DNA of 52,618 nucleotides from CAZOWL01 sp964583605 (GTDB taxonomy: Bacteria > Pseudomonadota > Gammaproteobacteria > Chromatiales > Chromatiaceae): NCBI GenBank assembly GCA_964583605.1, contig CAZOWL010000020.1, positions 1-52,618 on the forward strand. Reading direction: 5' to 3'. The notes beneath the pieces are model-generated. The model was not told the origin of the DNA and did no database searches. It saw nothing but the letters and a program-made list of their open reading frames with translations. The stretch's first letter is position 1; every line of letters begins with the position of its first letter. Of this stretch, positions 50,766-52,618 are shown one piece after another. Position numbers and translations under genes: made by a program.

Positions 50766-51236
50766 CTAGCGATGTCGATACTCCCACGGGCGCTGGTGAC
50801 GACCGGGCCGCGCCCAGATCCCGCGCCGCTGTTGGCGGGCATCCTCCTCGGCTGCGTAGAACGCGGCATCGCGGCAGTAACGGCGATAGACGGCGGCCTG
50901 TCCGGCCGTGACTAGCGCCAGATTCAGGCTCTCACCGGTCTTCACATCCCGGACAAGGCTCACCCGGCGACCATAACCGTCGGTCTCGATCACCTGCATC
51001 TCAATGATCTCAGGCATGATTCGGCGCAGGTAGTCGCGGCTCCTTCGGCCCCAGGGGCGCTGGTCAAGCTCTGGCGCATCGATGCAGTAAAGGCGGACCT
51101 CATAAGCCCGGCCCCGGCAGTGGGCGCGCAGGCTATCGCCATCGCCGATGTGGTCGGCCCGGCAAGAGAGCACATCGTTGGAGCCGAGCCCGATCGAATC
51201 GCAAGCGCCCAGAAACGCGAGCAGCAGGCCGGCCAC
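50766..51236 (-). CDS. Thermonuclease-family (SNase) protein, probable lipoprotein
   Basis: SNase fold: HIGDGDSLRAHCRGRAYEVRLYCIDAPELDQRPWGRRSRDYLRR, ETDGYGRRVSLV and LVTAGQAAVYRRYC, with the Arg/Glu/Arg-type active-site pattern (RLYCIDAPE...GRRVS). LLLAFLGACDS looks like a lipobox. The start is uncertain. GTG 51236 gives MAGLLLAFLGAC, which lacks a basic N-region, while the frame stays open upstream (RRPSWRRCAAWF) without a clear ATG before it meets the SleB gene. It probably cuts nucleic acids outside the cytoplasm. Confidence 0.78.
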   Translation of the reverse strand: MAGLLLAFLGACDSIGLGSNDVLSCRADHIGDGDSLRAHCRGRAYEVRLYCIDAPELDQRPWGRRSRDYLRRIMPEIIEMQVIETDGYGRRVSLVRDVKTGESLNLALVTAGQAAVYRRYCRDAAFYAAEEDARQQRRGIWARPGRHQRPWEYRHR

Positions 51237-51339
51237 AAACCATGCAGCACAACGCCGCCATGACGGTCGTCGCTCAGGGTCGTGCAGAGCCGCCCGGCGA
51301 CGGAACGCCGCATGCCGGCCGCCGGCCAGGCGCGGCCCG

Positions 51340-51954
51340 TCAATTGACGGTAGCCAGTCCGACGGAAGCCAGCTGCAGCGGGCGACGCGGCTCGGCGCGG
51401 TAGAAGTGGTGTTGCCCAATCCGCGCGGTCTTCTCGAGCTTGCTCGCCCATGATGGTCGCACATAGCTGGCGTGGTAATGCGTTGCGCCATCGGTCGGAT
51501 CCTCGGTCTGGCCGAGGAGGCTCAGCCGCGCCGTTTCTCGGGCCTTGGCCCAGGCTCGCGGCTCGGTCGGGTCGTCGCTTCGCCCATCGCACCACCAGGA
51601 GAATTGACAGCGACCGCGCCTCTCCCCACCCTGCTTGACGACGCCGCAGACCGAGCTCGGATACCGACTCGATCTCACCCGGTTCAACGTCACCGCCGCG
51701 ACCGCCATCTGTCCGGTATTGGGCTCCGAGCGCGCCTCGTGATAGATGTTCAGGGCGAGGCACTTGAGCTCATCCTCGGCCAATCGCTGGAGACGGTACT
51801 CCTCCCGGTCTGACTCCTCGACATGGGTAAGCGTGGGGTCGACAGGGCCGACGGGCATCGCCACGGGCGGTAAGTCGATCGGGATGTCTGGACTGAGACC
51901 GCCGTTTAGAGACACGAGCGCCCCCACGGCCACGAGTCGAAGGACGGCTGCCAT
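51340..51954 (-). CDS. SleB-like cell wall hydrolase
   Basis: 204 residues. After an N-terminal hydrophobic start (MAAVLRLVAVGALVSLNGG), the Hydrolase_2/SleB domain is clear: CLALNIYHEARSEPNTGQMAVAAVTLNRVRSSRYPSSVCGVVKQ, CQFSWWCDGRSDDP and THYHASYVRPSWASKLEKTARIGQHHFYR. The catalytic Glu is in YHEAR. In spore formers SleB is a lytic transglycosylase; in proteobacteria the family acts on peptidoglycan in an undefined role. Grouped with a nuclease and a DUF192 gene. Confidence 0.9.
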   Translation of the reverse strand: MAAVLRLVAVGALVSLNGGLSPDIPIDLPPVAMPVGPVDPTLTHVEESDREEYRLQRLAEDELKCLALNIYHEARSEPNTGQMAVAAVTLNRVRSSRYPSSVCGVVKQGGERRGRCQFSWWCDGRSDDPTEPRAWAKARETARLSLLGQTEDPTDGATHYHASYVRPSWASKLEKTARIGQHHFYRAEPRRPLQLASVGLATVN

Positions 51955-52264
51955 TCGCGCGACCCCTCAAGAGCTGATCATCAATGGCGCGATGATAAGG
52001 GCCAGCCGCGGGTGGGAACTATACAAGCCAATCAATAGTTAAGCTCCCTCGACACCCCCGTCATCCGAGAACGCATCAAGAAGCAGGGCTAAGATTTTGT
52101 TGCGCTGTCTCTTCGGGTGCGCGCTCCAGCCGGCTTCGGCAACCTCCCGACCTAGCACCCCATTCAGCATCGATTCATCCATATTTCGTTAGGATCAGGG
52201 TCGTGACGGCATGCATACGCCAGTTCAAGACGCCAGCTCTGCTTCGTTCCCGAGGAGACCAATC
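51955..52264. other. Divergent intergenic region
   Basis: 310 bases between the SleB gene (minus) and the small secreted protein (plus). It is AT-richer near 52000-52040 (ACTATACAAGCCAATCAATA), where a promoter for the SleB group is likely. AGGAG 7 bases before 52265 is the ribosome site of the next gene. Nothing else is recognised. Confidence 0.45.
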
Positions 52265-52567
52265 ATGCACCATGCGACCCTGCTCACCAGCCTAGCGGCC
52301 AGCCTTCTGCTCGCCACGACCTCCGCGCTGCCGGTGAAGGCGGCGGCAAGGGGTCATTGCGACCCCGTCTATCGGGGCGCGACAACGCATTGGAGCCAGC
52401 ACCCTCGATCTCGCGCGAATAGCGCTTACTTGGTCCGGAAGCACTCCGGTCAGCCCGTCTTCGGCAAGCCCGTGCGGTCCCATCGCGGACACCGCTCATA
52501 CCGCAGCTGGAGGGAGCACGACCCCGCGAGTGGCGTCACGATCATCTATCGATCCGACTGGGACTAA
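52265..52567 (+). CDS. Small secreted basic protein of unknown function
   Basis: 100 residues. MHHATLLTSLAASLLLATTS begins a signal peptide, with cleavage probable near VKA-AARGHC. The mature part is about 75 residues, rich in His, Arg, Ser and Tyr (HPRSRANSAYLVRKHSGQPVFG, SHRGHRSYRSWREHD), ending IIYRSDWD. AGGAG lies 7 bases before the ATG; an earlier ATG at 52211 is less well placed. Its stop TAA coincides with the first bases of dispersed-repeat copy G. No family recognised. Confidence 0.65.
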   Translation: MHHATLLTSLAASLLLATTSALPVKAAARGHCDPVYRGATTHWSQHPRSRANSAYLVRKHSGQPVFGKPVRSHRGHRSYRSWREHDPASGVTIIYRSDWD

Positions 52568-52618
52568 CGATCATGGGGCGAGGCGAGCCACCCCGGATGA
52601 TGAAAGATCGCCTCGCCC
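52565..52618 (-). repeat. 120-bp dispersed repeat, copy G (cut by window end)
   Basis: TAACGATCATGGGGCGAGGC followed by the full long hairpin: GGGGCGAGGCGA, a 21-base loop, then TCGCCTCGCCC up to the last base of the window. The remainder lies beyond the window. The first three bases are the stop codon of the preceding gene. Confidence 0.9.

Overview
The window is GC-rich chromosomal DNA of a gammaproteobacterium. Several conserved gammaproteobacterial neighbourhoods support this: rluD/pgeF divergent from bamD, nadE-glnB, pilS-pilR, and the run ndk-rlmN-pilW-rodZ-hisS-yfgM-bamB-der. The gene set, the exosortase/sorting-tail proteins and the style of the repeats would fit the purple-sulfur-bacterial order Chromatiales. 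That placement is inference, and no photosynthesis or sulfur-oxidation gene lies in the window to settle it.

Layout. Bases 1-2,330 are accessory DNA: two decayed REP-associated tyrosine transposase (RayT) genes, a ParD-like/RelE toxin-antitoxin pair, and a GTAG...CTAC inverted-repeat element. Bases 1,678-9,440 form a cell-surface block. It holds three exported proteins with three different C-terminal sorting tails (VPTPSS, VPLPGAIW and IPFLPAWALW types). The largest is a 1,436-residue DNRLRE plus 5'-nucleotidase protein, and it is divergent from an exosortase gene and a companion membrane protein. Bases 9,545-21,742 are housekeeping genes, mostly on the minus strand: gshA, prc, def, gcvR, pgeF, rluD, glnB, nadE and sucCD, with bamD on the plus strand. 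Bases 22,187-26,734 hold pilS, pilR and argA. Bases 26,735-28,102 are a second accessory patch with a truncated cold-shock-domain gene and a toxin-antitoxin pair whose toxin is frameshifted. Bases 28,165-31,115 carry a PhoA-type alkaline phosphatase with a Pho-box-like upstream array, a strong terminator and a YibE/F-like membrane protein. Bases 31,279-40,143 are the conserved ndk-to-der run, from which ispG is missing. Bases 41,137-47,355 hold purine salvage (MTI phosphorylase, Hpt), a hemerythrin, NagZ, two orphan oligopeptide-type ABC permeases and an L,D-transpeptidase. The end holds dapE, a ParS/RES toxin-antitoxin pair, a DUF192-nuclease-SleB group and a small secreted protein.

The most distinctive feature is a dispersed repeat of about 120 bp, present in at least seven copies (near 7.8, 19.6, 21.8, 41.0, 45.8, 49.3 and 52.6 kb) in both orientations and always intergenic. 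It has two hairpins. One copy carries a compensatory base-pair change in the long stem. One copy separates an antitoxin from its RES toxin, one separates two permease genes, and one begins at a stop codon. Several copies carry internal tandem duplications. Together with the RayT remnants, this suggests past activity of a REP/BIME-like mobile repeat system. The other main candidate is the exosortase, its companion and the IPFLPAWALW-tailed nucleotidase as a dedicated surface-sorting locus.
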